5,660 bases of DNA from Bryobacterales bacterium (GCA_003164075.1 PLRZ01000615.1:1595-7254), one strand, 5' to 3'; positions 1-4,959 are shown, counted from the first letter of the stretch. The notes: generated from the sequence alone by a model not told the origin. Numbers and translations are program-made.

Positions 1-188
1 AGCGTCTCGTGCGCCTGGGTGTCGAGTGTGCCCTCCAGGCGCGTGCGGAAGACTACTGCCAAGCCCGTAAGGAAGATGGCGAAAAACAGGGCGTAGGCCA
101 CCATCAACCGGGTACGCAGGCCGCGCACGGCCACCATGCGCCGCCGCATATGGTGCGGGAGACGGCGGAGATCGCGGAGTCCAATCAC
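1..188 (-). CDS. Sensor histidine kinase, N-terminal part (partial, runs off the left edge)
   Basis: Only the first 50-62 codons are present. Reading from a GTG at 188, the frame stays open to the window edge and gives an arginine-rich cytoplasmic start, followed by a hydrophobic membrane segment (LMVAYALFFAIFLTGLAVVF) and the beginning of an extracytoplasmic region (RTRLEGTLDTQAHE). That is the usual N-terminus of a membrane sensor kinase. It lies directly downstream of an OmpR/CusR-type response regulator, so it is almost certainly the cognate kinase that autophosphorylates and passes phosphate to that regulator. The GTG at 188 is one base after the regulator stop and has AGGTG 4 nt upstream; ATG codons at 149 and 137 in the same frame are alternatives and start closer to the membrane segment. 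The kinase domain and HAMP region lie outside the window, so the signal sensed cannot be stated. Confidence 0.8.
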   Translation of the reverse strand, partial: MIGLRDLRRLPHHMRRRMVAVRGLRTRLMVAYALFFAIFLTGLAVVFRTRLEGTLDTQAHET

Positions 189-189
189 G

Positions 190-885
190 TCACACCTGCG
201 GCTGTTCAGCGGGCTTTTCGGGCACTTCGATCATATAACCGATGCCCCGCACCGTCTGGATCAGCTTCTGTTGGAAGCGGTCGTCGATCTTGCTCCGCAG
301 GTGGCGGATGTAGACGTCCACGATATTGGTGAGGCCGTCGTAATCCATATCCCACACGTGCTCCACGATCATGGTGCGGCTCAGCGGACGGCCGCGGTTG
401 CGCATCATGTACTCGAGGATGCCGAACTCCTTGGGCGCCAGATCGATAGTCTCGGCGCCGCGCAGAACTTTGCGGCGGATGCAGTCGAGCGTGAGATCGG
501 CAACCTGCAGTTTCTCGGGCGTGGGCTGGCCGCGGCGCAGCAGGGCGCGTACGCGGGCCAGCAGTTCCACGAACGCGAAGGGCTTTACCAGGTAGTCGTC
601 GGCGCCCTGTTCGAGACCACGGACGCGGTCGTCCAGCGTTCCCCGGGCGCTCAGAATGAGGACCGGCGGACCGGCCTTGCGGTCGCGGATTGCCTCCAGC
701 ACCTGCAGCCCATCCATATCGGGCAGCATCAGGTCGAGAATCACCAGGTCGTAATCCGTGGAGTGCACGTTTTCGAGCGCCGCGCCGCCGGTGGGCGCAG
801 CGTCCACGGCGTATCCCGCACCCTGCAGACCGCGGCACAGGAAGTCGGCGATTCGTTTTTCATCCTCGACGACCAGGATCCTCAT
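190..885 (-). CDS. OmpR/PhoB-family response regulator, CusR/CopR-like
   Basis: This is a DNA-binding response regulator of 231 aa, the normal length for the family. Residues 1-115 form a receiver domain: acidic pocket E7-D8, phosphoacceptor D51 in VILDLMLPD, conserved S79 in LILSA and K101 in LVKPF. Residues about 128-222 form a winged-helix domain with the family patterns APKEFGILEYM, VWDMDYDGLTNIVDVYIRHLR and TVRGIGYMIE. The overall wording resembles heavy-metal regulators such as CusR/CopR, but that similarity alone does not establish metal sensing. It probably acts in the cytoplasm as a phosphorylation-dependent transcription factor. The downstream kinase gene begins 1 to 40 bp after its stop, depending on the start used. 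A secreted-protein gene in the same orientation ends 49 bp upstream and may be co-transcribed. No strong Shine-Dalgarno is visible before the ATG at 885. The last nine residues (EKPAEQPQV) are a short unstructured tail. Confidence 0.95.
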   Translation of the reverse strand: MRILVVEDEKRIADFLCRGLQGAGYAVDAAPTGGAALENVHSTDYDLVILDLMLPDMDGLQVLEAIRDRKAGPPVLILSARGTLDDRVRGLEQGADDYLVKPFAFVELLARVRALLRRGQPTPEKLQVADLTLDCIRRKVLRGAETIDLAPKEFGILEYMMRNRGRPLSRTMIVEHVWDMDYDGLTNIVDVYIRHLRSKIDDRFQQKLIQTVRGIGYMIEVPEKPAEQPQV

Positions 886-934
886 GTTGTTTTCAGCTTA
901 GCAGAGCGGCGGCCTGACGCAGCCCGCCGCAAGG

Positions 935-1552
935 TTATTTAAACCGCAAGGTGATGCGCGTTTCCGCCGGGCCGTAGCGCAGTTCCAGATCCTTCAGCTT
1001 CTGCTTCTCCAGGGGATAGTACAGCAGGCCGCCGGCAGGCTTGGCGGTTTTCTGTTCCACCAGGATCTTGTCCTGGAGCACTTTTTCGAGCGGGTTTTCC
1101 GGGACCGAAGCCGGGTTCTGCACTTTCACCGATGTCGTCCCGGGGTCGTTGCCGCCCGTGCCCATTCCGCCACCCATACCGCCGATACTGATGGCGCTTT
1201 TGTGTTCCTTGGCGCCGGTCTGCGTCACGATGAGCGCTTCGCGGCCGGCAATCTGGCTGGGCGCGAAGGGCGTGGTCTTCTCGCCGTTGGTGTCGGTGCG
1301 AAGGACGAAATCGTCGCGGTCGATATTGATCGTCTTGCCATATTTGGGTTCGATTTTTACTTCGGCCACAACGTAATGCCCACCGAGGTCGTCGCCGATC
1401 AATTGTTTGACGTCGTCCGGGGCGCAGTAGAGCGTGACGGTGAGGATGAGGTCCTCATTCTCCCCGCGGCCGGAGCCAACGGTCGGTTTCTTGGCCGGCG
1501 CGCTCAGGAGGAGCGCCGGCAGAAGGGTCAAGACAATCAGACGGCCAGCCAT
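935..1552 (-). CDS. Secreted protein of unknown function with a Gly-rich insert
   Basis: I do not recognise a named family. The 205-aa product starts with a signal peptide: a hydrophobic core at residues 5-18 and an A-P-A motif at 18-20 suggesting cleavage after residue 20. It is not a lipoprotein, as there is no lipobox; the only cysteine is C43. Residues 58-90 (GHYVVAEVKIEP, then an INIDRDDFVLRTD segment) read like alternating beta strands of an Ig-like domain of the DUF4352 kind; this is inference from pattern. Residues 124-134 are a glycine/methionine-rich linker (GGMGGGMGTGG). The C-terminal part (GLLYYPLEKQKLKDLELRYG, then ITLRFK) is again beta-rich. The ATG at 1552 has AGAGG nine bases upstream and a perfect TATAAT hexamer further up. 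It precedes the response regulator by 49 bp in the same direction and may be part of the same envelope-sensing unit. Confidence 0.8.
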   Translation of the reverse strand: MAGRLIVLTLLPALLLSAPAKKPTVGSGRGENEDLILTVTLYCAPDDVKQLIGDDLGGHYVVAEVKIEPKYGKTINIDRDDFVLRTDTNGEKTTPFAPSQIAGREALIVTQTGAKEHKSAISIGGMGGGMGTGGNDPGTTSVKVQNPASVPENPLEKVLQDKILVEQKTAKPAGGLLYYPLEKQKLKDLELRYGPAETRITLRFK

Positions 1553-1572
1553 GGAAAAGAGCCTCTGGAGCG

Positions 1573-1578
1573 ATTATA
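1573..1578 (-). promoter_or_regulatory. Putative -10 box for the secreted-protein gene
   Basis: On the minus strand these bases read TATAAT, an exact sigma70 -10 hexamer. It lies 20 bp before the ATG at 1552, giving a short leader of about 15 nt that still contains AGAGG. No convincing -35 hexamer is found at 16-18 bp spacing, so this is a partial promoter call. Confidence 0.45.
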
Positions 1579-1587
1579 CCGTTCGAT

Positions 1588-1596
1588 TGCTACAAT
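1588..1596 (+). promoter_or_regulatory. Putative extended -10 promoter of recA
   Basis: The bases read TGCTACAAT, an extended -10 element (TGn plus a hexamer differing from TATAAT at one base). A usable -35 is not seen, which fits an extended -10 promoter. It sits 34 bp before the recA ATG and about 10 bp from the opposing TATAAT, so the two divergent promoters would overlap. I see no copy of a known SOS box type here. Confidence 0.45.
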
Positions 1597-1613
1597 GGAT
1601 CTTCACCCCACCT

Positions 1614-1618
1614 AGGAG
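1614..1618 (+). promoter_or_regulatory. Ribosome binding site of recA
   Basis: AGGAG precedes the ATG at 1631 with a 12-nt gap, somewhat longer than usual. No other start in frame fits the RecA N-terminus better, so the ATG at 1631 is kept. Confidence 0.6.
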
Positions 1619-1630
1619 TTAATACCCGAC

Positions 1631-2716
1631 ATGGACGAGAAGGAGCGCACACGCGCGTTGGAAAACGCTCTCAGCCAGATTGAGAAGCAATTTGGCAAGG
1701 GCTCGATCCTGCGACTGGGTTCAAAGGACGCCATTGTACCGGTCTCGGTAATTTCGACCGGTTCGATTTCCCTGGACGCCGCTCTGGGCGTGGGCGGCCT
1801 CCCGCGCGGCCGCGTCACTGAAGTATTCGGCCCGGAATCGTCGGGCAAAACCACCATCGCGCTGCAAGTGATCGCGGAGGCACAGAAGAAGGGTGGGATT
1901 GCCGCCTTCATCGACGTGGAACATGCGCTGGACCCGGCGTACGCCAAAAAGCTCGGGGTGGATATCGACAATCTACTGGTTTCCCAGCCCGACTATGGCG
2001 AGCAGGCCCTGGAAATTACCAACACCCTGACCGCCTCCGGGCAGATCGACGTGCTGGTAGTGGATTCGGTAGCTGCGCTGGTGCCCAAGGCCGAACTGGA
2101 AGGCGAGATGGGCGACAGCCACATGGGCTTGCAGGCGCGGTTGATGTCGCAGGCGTTGCGCAAACTGACGGGTGTAGTGTCGCGATCCCGGACGTGCCTG
2201 ATTTTCATCAACCAGATCCGCGAAAAGATCGGGGTGATGTTCGGCAATCCGGAAACCACTACTGGTGGGCGGGCCTTGAAGTTCTACGCGTCGATACGGC
2301 TGGACATCCGGCGCATCGCGGCCATCAAAGACGGCGATGCCGTAGTCGGGAATCGCACCAAAGTGAAAGTGGTGAAGAACAAGGTGGCCTCGCCGTTCCG
2401 CGAAGCCGAGTTCGACATCATTTACGGCGAGGGCATCTCCAAGGAAGGCGATCTGATCGACCTGGGCGTGGCGCAAAACCTGGTAGAGAAGAGCGGCTCC
2501 TGGTTCAGCTACAAAGGGGAGCGGATCGGCCAGGGCCGCGAAAACGCGCGCCAGTTCCTGAAGGACAATCCGGATATCCGCCTGACCATCGATACCGAAC
2601 TGCGCAAGGCCCTGGGCCTGGTGAAAGATCCGGCTGCGGCTGCGGCCGCGGCGACGGCTGATGCTCCCGTGCCTGTACCCGTGGCCGCGGGGAAGCCCGC
2701 GCCGCCGCGCCGGTAA
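1631..2716 (+). CDS. recA: RecA recombinase
   Basis: This is full-length RecA (361 aa), the ATP-dependent strand-exchange protein that forms filaments on single-stranded DNA, drives homologous recombination and triggers LexA autocleavage. Visible landmarks: N-terminal helix 1-20; Walker A GPESSGKT at 67-74; catalytic Glu E97 in FIDVEHALD; adenine-stacking Y104; Walker B VLVVDS at 141-146; loop L1 around [14 protein letters not shown] (157-170); ATP-sensing Q196 followed by loop L2 with [14 protein letters not shown]; interface residue F218 in ALKFYAS; ATP-cap lysines in VVKNK (247-251); and the C-terminal domain from about 262 to 332. The tail after 333 is unusual: an Ala run, alternating Val-Pro, and a basic end (GKPAPPRR), instead of the acidic tail known from E. 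coli RecA. It is transcribed away from the two-component block, and a RecA paralog follows 352 bp downstream. Confidence 0.99.
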   Translation: MDEKERTRALENALSQIEKQFGKGSILRLGSKDAIVPVSVISTGSISLDAALGVGGLPRGRVTEVFGPESSGKTTIALQVIAEAQKKGGIAAFIDVEHALDPAYAKKLGVDIDNLLVSQPDYGEQALEITNTLTASGQIDVLVVDSVAALVPKAELEGEMGDSHMGLQARLMSQALRKLTGVVSRSRTCLIFINQIREKIGVMFGNPETTTGGRALKFYASIRLDIRRIAAIKDGDAVVGNRTKVKVVKNKVASPFREAEFDIIYGEGISKEGDLIDLGVAQNLVEKSGSWFSYKGERIGQGRENARQFLKDNPDIRLTIDTELRKALGLVKDPAAAAAAATADAPVPVPVAAGKPAPPRR

Positions 2717-2750
2717 GCATCGTCGTCGCGGCCGCTGGCTCAAGAGCTGT

Positions 2751-2810
2751 AAGAGAATCGCGGAGCGCAGGCGGCGCCGCCTGCCGATTCCGTGGGTGGA
2801 CGATTCTCTT
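2751..2810. repeat. Nested inverted repeat downstream of recA
   Basis: AAGAGAATCG (2751-2760) and CGATTCTCTT (2801-2810) are exact reverse complements. Between them lies a perfect 18-bp palindrome, GCAGGCGGCGCCGCCTGC (2767-2784). A second CGATTC at 2785-2790 can compete with the outer right arm for pairing with GAATCG (2755-2760), so two alternative folds exist. The first arm begins 34 bp after the recA stop. Without a T-run it could be an mRNA 3'-end stabiliser, an attenuator or a mobile repeat remnant. Confidence 0.7.
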
Positions 2811-2922
2811 GCCGCTTCTCAAGGTGGTGGCCCGGTATCGGTTAGGAGCCGCGAAAAAATATCCTGTGCACTCAGGCCCAACCGCTTGCTTACGCGCGCG
2901 GTTCGGCATGCGCATTTTGACG

Positions 2923-2946
2923 GAGCCGGGCCCAGAGGGCACCCCG
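2923..2946 (+). repeat. Diverged direct repeat, copy 1
   Basis: This 24-bp stretch begins GAGCCGGG and ends ACCCCG. It matches the copy at 3009-3032 at 21 of 24 positions, 86 bp apart. Both copies share the preceding AC and sit in the spacer before the RecA paralog. It may belong to a genome-wide intergenic repeat family; that is inference. Confidence 0.6.
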
Positions 2947-3008
2947 TTAGGGAGCGAGTGCGGACGTTTGAGACATTTGGTCAGCTTATTGTTTCGCGGC
3001 CCCTTACT

Positions 3009-3032
3009 GAGCCGGGACCGGAGGGCGCCCCG
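3009..3032 (+). repeat. Diverged direct repeat, copy 2
   Basis: This is the second copy of the 24-bp element, with differences at three positions, and contains the palindrome GGGCGCCC (3023-3030). It ends 36 bp before the ATG chosen for the RecA paralog and so would lie in the paralog's leader or promoter region. Confidence 0.6.
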
Positions 3033-3068
3033 CGAGAGAGCTCTCCGTCCCTTCAATCAGAGTTCCAA

Positions 3069-3812
3069 ATGACCGAGGAGCAACGGCAGCGAGCCATTCG
3101 TCTCCGTCTGGCCCGATCGGCCGCACGGCCGCGCGGAGCCATGCCGACAGGCTTCGCGGCGCTCGATTCCGCTCTCGATGGCGGGTTGCCGCGCGGCGCC
3201 ATCGCGGAACTGTTCGGCCCGTCGTCCAGCGGAAAGACCACGCTGGCGCTGCAGATCGTCGCGCGGGCGCAGAAAGATGGCGCGACGGCTGCGTGGATCG
3301 ACGCGGAACACGTTTTCGATGCGCTCTACGCTTCCAGCTTGGGCGTCCAGGTGGGGGAGATGCCGCTGGCGCAATCCGGATCGGCGGAGCAGGCCTTGGA
3401 AATTGCTTACAAACTGGCCGGTTCGGGCGCCGTGGACTTGCTGGTGGTGGATTCCGCCGCGGCTCTGGTTCCCCGGCTCGAATTGGAATGGGGAACGGGG
3501 GACGGCGGCGCCGGCCTGCACAGCCGCGTGATGGCTTGGGGCTTGCGAAAGCTCGCACGGGTGGTTGGAAAAAGCGGCACGGTTGTCCTGTTTCTCAATC
3601 AGACACGCTCCCGGATGCAGCCCTCGGGCGGGGAAGACGAGACCAGCGCCGGCGGGCCGCCCTTGAAGCTGTACGCATCCTTACGTGTCGCGCTGGACTC
3701 CCCGGCGGGCGAGCGAGTGGGCTTCCGCGTACTGAAAAACAAGGCTGCGGCAGCCTTTCGGGAAGGCCAACTCCGGCGCTCGCAGAGCGGAGAATTCACG
3801 GAAAGCCCGTGA
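3069..3812 (+). CDS. Truncated RecA-family ATPase (RecA paralog lacking the C-terminal domain)
   Basis: The 247-aa product clearly aligns with the RecA core encoded just upstream. It keeps Walker A GPSSSGKT (50-57), catalytic Glu E80 in WIDAEH, stacking Tyr Y87, Walker B LLVVDS (124-129), sensor Q179 in LNQTR, and the ATP-cap lysines in LKNK (K223, K225), so ATP binding and subunit contact look intact. It differs in four ways: the N-terminal region before the core is about 17 residues shorter; loop L2 has lost the MFGNP segment (MQPSGGEDETSAGG instead); the filament-signalling Phe in ALKFYAS is Leu (PLKLYAS, L201); and the chain stops soon after FREG (230-233), so the C-terminal domain is absent. 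The ATG at 3069 is chosen because RecA-like sequence starts there, although only a weak AGAG precedes it; GTG at 2958 with AGGGAG is an alternative. The role is unknown: a RecA regulator, a RadA/ImuA-like partner, or a decaying duplicate. No imuB or dnaE2 is adjacent. Confidence 0.88.
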   Translation: MTEEQRQRAIRLRLARSAARPRGAMPTGFAALDSALDGGLPRGAIAELFGPSSSGKTTLALQIVARAQKDGATAAWIDAEHVFDALYASSLGVQVGEMPLAQSGSAEQALEIAYKLAGSGAVDLLVVDSAAALVPRLELEWGTGDGGAGLHSRVMAWGLRKLARVVGKSGTVVLFLNQTRSRMQPSGGEDETSAGGPPLKLYASLRVALDSPAGERVGFRVLKNKAAAAFREGQLRRSQSGEFTESP

Positions 3813-3824
3813 AATGGGGCTTTC
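3801..3824 (+). other. Hairpin spanning the stop codon of the RecA paralog
   Basis: GAAAGCCC (3801-3808) and GGGCTTTC (3817-3824) are exact reverse complements with an 8-nt loop that contains the TGA stop (3810-3812). No T-run follows, so it is at best a weak terminator; it may stabilise the mRNA end. Confidence 0.5.
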
Positions 3825-3879
3825 AGCCACACATATGCAAAAAAATCCCCAAAAATAGGCCATTTTGCGCGTAATTCCC

Positions 3880-3908
3880 TTTACATCGCATATGCGTTCC
3901 CTTATGAT
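3880..3908 (+). promoter_or_regulatory. Sigma70-type promoter of the HU gene
   Basis: TTTACA (3880-3885) and TATGAT (3903-3908) each match the consensus at five of six bases and are separated by exactly 17 bp. AT-rich sequence with A-runs lies upstream (3839-3866), as in promoters with UP elements. Transcription would start near 3915, giving a leader of about 73 nt before the HU start. The spacer contains the perfect palindrome CGCATATGCG (3887-3896), a possible operator. Confidence 0.75.
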
Positions 3909-3924
3909 TGATATCGTTCGGACT

Positions 3925-3938
3925 CGTTCGGGAGAACG
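3925..3938. repeat. Inverted repeat in the HU leader
   Basis: CGTTC (3925-3929) and GAACG (3934-3938) are exact reverse complements with a GGGA loop. The element lies about 10-24 nt after the predicted transcription start and could be an operator or a small leader hairpin. The half-sites are in the opposite order from the GAAC-N4-GTTC LexA box of Gram-positive bacteria. Confidence 0.45.
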
Positions 3939-3976
3939 TAACAGTCGAAAAATGTTTTGGATGGTACGGGAGAATT

Positions 3977-3983
3977 AAAGGAG
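3977..3983 (+). promoter_or_regulatory. Ribosome binding site of the HU gene
   Basis: AAAGGAG lies four bases before the ATG at 3988. This is a strong Shine-Dalgarno and fixes the start; the internal ATG six codons later has no such site. Confidence 0.85.
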
Positions 3984-3987
3984 ATTT

Positions 3988-4290
3988 ATGGCGACTCAAA
4001 GAATGACCCAGACGCAACTGGTGAGATTGCTGGCCGAGCAAGGCGAAATCAACAACAAACAGGCGCGCGAGATCCTGGATAAACTGGCTGCAACGGCCAT
4101 CAGCGAAGTGAAGAAGAACGGCATGTTCGTGCTTCCCGGGATTGGCCGGCTGGTAAGAGTGGACCGCAAGGCTCGCACGGGACGAAACCCTGCCACCGGG
4201 GAGTCCATCAAGATTCCGGCCAAGAAGGTCGTGAAGTTCCGCGTAGCCAAAGCCGCGAAAGACGCGATCGTCCCGCCGAAGAAGAAGTAA
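3988..4290 (+). CDS. HU/IHF-family histone-like DNA-binding protein
   Basis: This is a nucleoid protein of 100 aa, slightly longer than the usual 90 because of a few extra residues at each end. Residues 6-45 form the helical dimerisation part (TQTQLVRLLAEQ, then NKQAREILDKLAATAISEVKKNG). Residues 48-90 form the beta-arm body, with VLPGIGRLVRVDRKARTGRNPATGE and IKIPAKKVVKFRVAKAAKDAI. The arm tip keeps RNPATGE with P68, the residue that in HU/IHF intercalates and bends DNA. The tail PPKKK is basic. It binds DNA as a dimer with little sequence preference and assists packaging, recombination and replication initiation. It has its own promoter and a strong terminator, so it is a single-gene unit, probably highly expressed. 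A choice between HU-alpha, HU-beta and IHF subunit cannot be made from the sequence alone. Confidence 0.96.
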   Translation: MATQRMTQTQLVRLLAEQGEINNKQAREILDKLAATAISEVKKNGMFVLPGIGRLVRVDRKARTGRNPATGESIKIPAKKVVKFRVAKAAKDAIVPPKKK

Positions 4291-4316
4291 ACGGGAAAAC
4301 CCCCAAAAAAACGAAA

Positions 4317-4355
4317 CCCCGCGAGGTCCGGTCGGATCCGCGGGGCTTTTTATTT
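4317..4355. terminator. Bidirectional rho-independent terminator between HU and tatA
   Basis: CCCCGCG (4317-4323) pairs with CGCGGGG (4339-4345), and the stem continues inside with GTCC/GGAT-type pairs after a one-base bulge. On the plus strand the hairpin is followed by CTTTTTATTTT. On the minus strand it is followed by TTTCGTTTTTTT (the A-rich run 4305-4316). It can therefore end transcription of both convergent genes. Confidence 0.9.
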
Positions 4356-4417
4356 TGCTATATCCTGAAGCCGAGCTGGAACCAGCCCCACTTGCGGGCT
4401 GTTCACGAAGCCTAGTC

Positions 4418-4615
4418 CTACTTCTTCTCTTCTTCCGGCTTTTTCTCTTCTTCCTTCAAGGCTGTCTTGAAGTTCCGGATCCCTTCGCCTAGGCCCTTAC
4501 CGAGTTCCCCGACCTTCTTGCCGCCAAATAGTACAAGTGCCAGCACAAGGATCGCGGCGACCTCGGGTCCGCCCAGGCCGAACATACCGGCGGCTTGAAT
4601 GCCAGCGGGTTCCAT
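4418..4615 (-). CDS. tatA: Sec-independent protein translocase subunit TatA
   Basis: The 65-aa protein fits TatA/E, the pore-forming component of the twin-arginine system that moves folded proteins across the cytoplasmic membrane. Order of parts: a short N-terminal end, the GGPE turn with E18, a single membrane helix at about 19-30 (VAAILVLALVLF), the FG hinge (F30-G31), then the amphipathic helix KKVGELGKGLGEGIRNFKTAL and a highly charged Lys/Glu tail (54-65). It is shorter than many TatA proteins. The ATG at 4615 is supported by AAAGGAGG four bases upstream; the ATG ten codons later lacks such a site. No tatB or tatC is adjacent in the window, so it is a stand-alone gene. A TACAAT hexamer (4636-4641 on the minus strand) may be its -10 box. 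It converges on the HU gene and shares its terminator. Confidence 0.95.
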   Translation of the reverse strand: MEPAGIQAAGMFGLGGPEVAAILVLALVLFGGKKVGELGKGLGEGIRNFKTALKEEEKKPEEEKK

Positions 4616-4619
4616 ACGG

Positions 4620-4627
4620 CCTCCTTT
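4620..4627 (-). promoter_or_regulatory. Ribosome binding site of tatA
   Basis: On the minus strand this reads AAAGGAGG, a near-perfect Shine-Dalgarno, four bases before the ATG at 4615. It decides between this start and the in-frame ATG at codon 11. Confidence 0.85.
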
Positions 4628-4741
4628 ATATGGTCATTGTAGCGGATTGCGAGCTTCCTCGCTTTGGGGGGTGCGCGCGGCGGGACCCATTCACCGCCGA
4701 GACGCAGAGAGAACCCGGAAAAACAGGGACGTACATCAATG

Positions 4742-4780
4742 CGTGGGGCAGGCTTCAGCCTGCGGCGGGCTTCAGCCCGC
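4742..4780 (+). repeat. REP-like 39-bp element, left arm
   Basis: The element starts CGTGGGGCAGG and ends GGGCTTCAGCCCGC. It contains two consecutive small stem-loops, AGGCT-TC-AGCCT and GCGGGCT-TC-AGCCCGC. It matches the reverse complement of 4882-4920 at 37 of 39 positions. This kind of GGCTTCAGCC repeat is typical of intergenic repeats in Solibacter-like genomes (recalled, not searched). Confidence 0.8.
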
Positions 4781-4881
4781 TCCTGCCGCGCCGCGAAATG
4801 AGAGTTTTCCTTTTCCCTTTGCCGGTGCCTGACGGCCGTCTTCCGTGCCGCTATGCTGCTGGTTGAGTATCTCGGGGCAAG

Positions 4882-4920
4882 GCGGGCTGAAGCCCGCCGC
4901 AGGCTAAAGCCCGCCCCACG
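4882..4920 (-). repeat. REP-like 39-bp element, right arm
   Basis: This is the inverted partner of 4742-4780, differing at only two positions. Together they form a 179-bp unit with REPs facing each other, as in REPIN or MITE-type units. The right arm ends 40 bp from the stop codon of the small membrane-protein gene, whose transcript would read into it. Confidence 0.8.
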
Positions 4921-4959
4921 AGTCGATTACACAGCAGCAGTACGCGGCCGCCGGGAAGC

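Larger units (their letters stand above)
2717..3068 (+). other. 352-bp spacer between recA and the RecA paralog, structured, no credible gene
   Basis: No gene is supported here. The frame of the downstream paralog is open through the whole spacer, but its translation (Arg/Pro/Ser-rich) has no RecA similarity, no strong ribosome site and passes through repeats. The stretch contains a nested inverted repeat (2751-2810), two diverged direct repeats (2923-2946 and 3009-3032), and a 10-bp palindrome GAGAGCTCTC (3036-3045) shortly before the paralog start. No T-run follows the hairpins, so none is a typical rho-independent terminator. A promoter for the paralog is not obvious. Confidence 0.6.
4616..4959. 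other. 344-bp gene-free region with repeats
   Basis: No credible gene is present. The start holds the tatA ribosome site and possible promoter. Positions 4690-4712 (CACCGCCGAGACGCAGAGAG with flanks) resemble a low-complexity intergenic repeat common in environmental bacteria; this is from memory of similar sequences. An inverted pair of 39-bp elements (4742-4780 and 4882-4920) frames a 101-bp unique segment containing the palindrome GACGGCCGTC (4831-4840). The rest shows nothing recognisable. Confidence 0.6.

Noticed and set aside
136..942. Long plus-strand frame opposite the response regulator
   Set aside because: It is the complement of a clear response regulator gene and its translation shows no domain; a GC-rich shadow.
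1973..2743. Long minus-strand frame opposite recA
   Set aside because: The plus strand encodes unmistakable RecA; the antisense product has no recognisable pattern.
2835..2915. Possible tRNA-like segment with GGTTCGG
   Set aside because: No acceptor stem, anticodon arm or proper T-arm could be assembled around it.
2661..3068. Upstream extension of the RecA paralog reading frame by 136 codons
   Set aside because: It overlaps the recA 3' end, is Arg/Pro-rich, shows no RecA similarity and crosses a repeat. An open frame of this length is common by chance at this GC content.
3004..3558. Minus-strand frame opposite the RecA paralog
   Set aside because: It is Arg/Pro-rich low-complexity translation antisense to conserved ATPase motifs.
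3770..3812. Frameshift at the end of the RecA paralog hiding a C-terminal domain
   Set aside because: Neither other frame after FREG resumes RecA-like sequence (such as FDIIYGEG), and the HU promoter region begins within about 70 bp, so there is no room for the domain.
3911..3938. LexA/SOS box in the HU leader
   Set aside because: The GTTC copies are spaced by 6, not 7, and the inverted pair is GTTC-N4-GAAC, the reverse order of the Gram-positive box.
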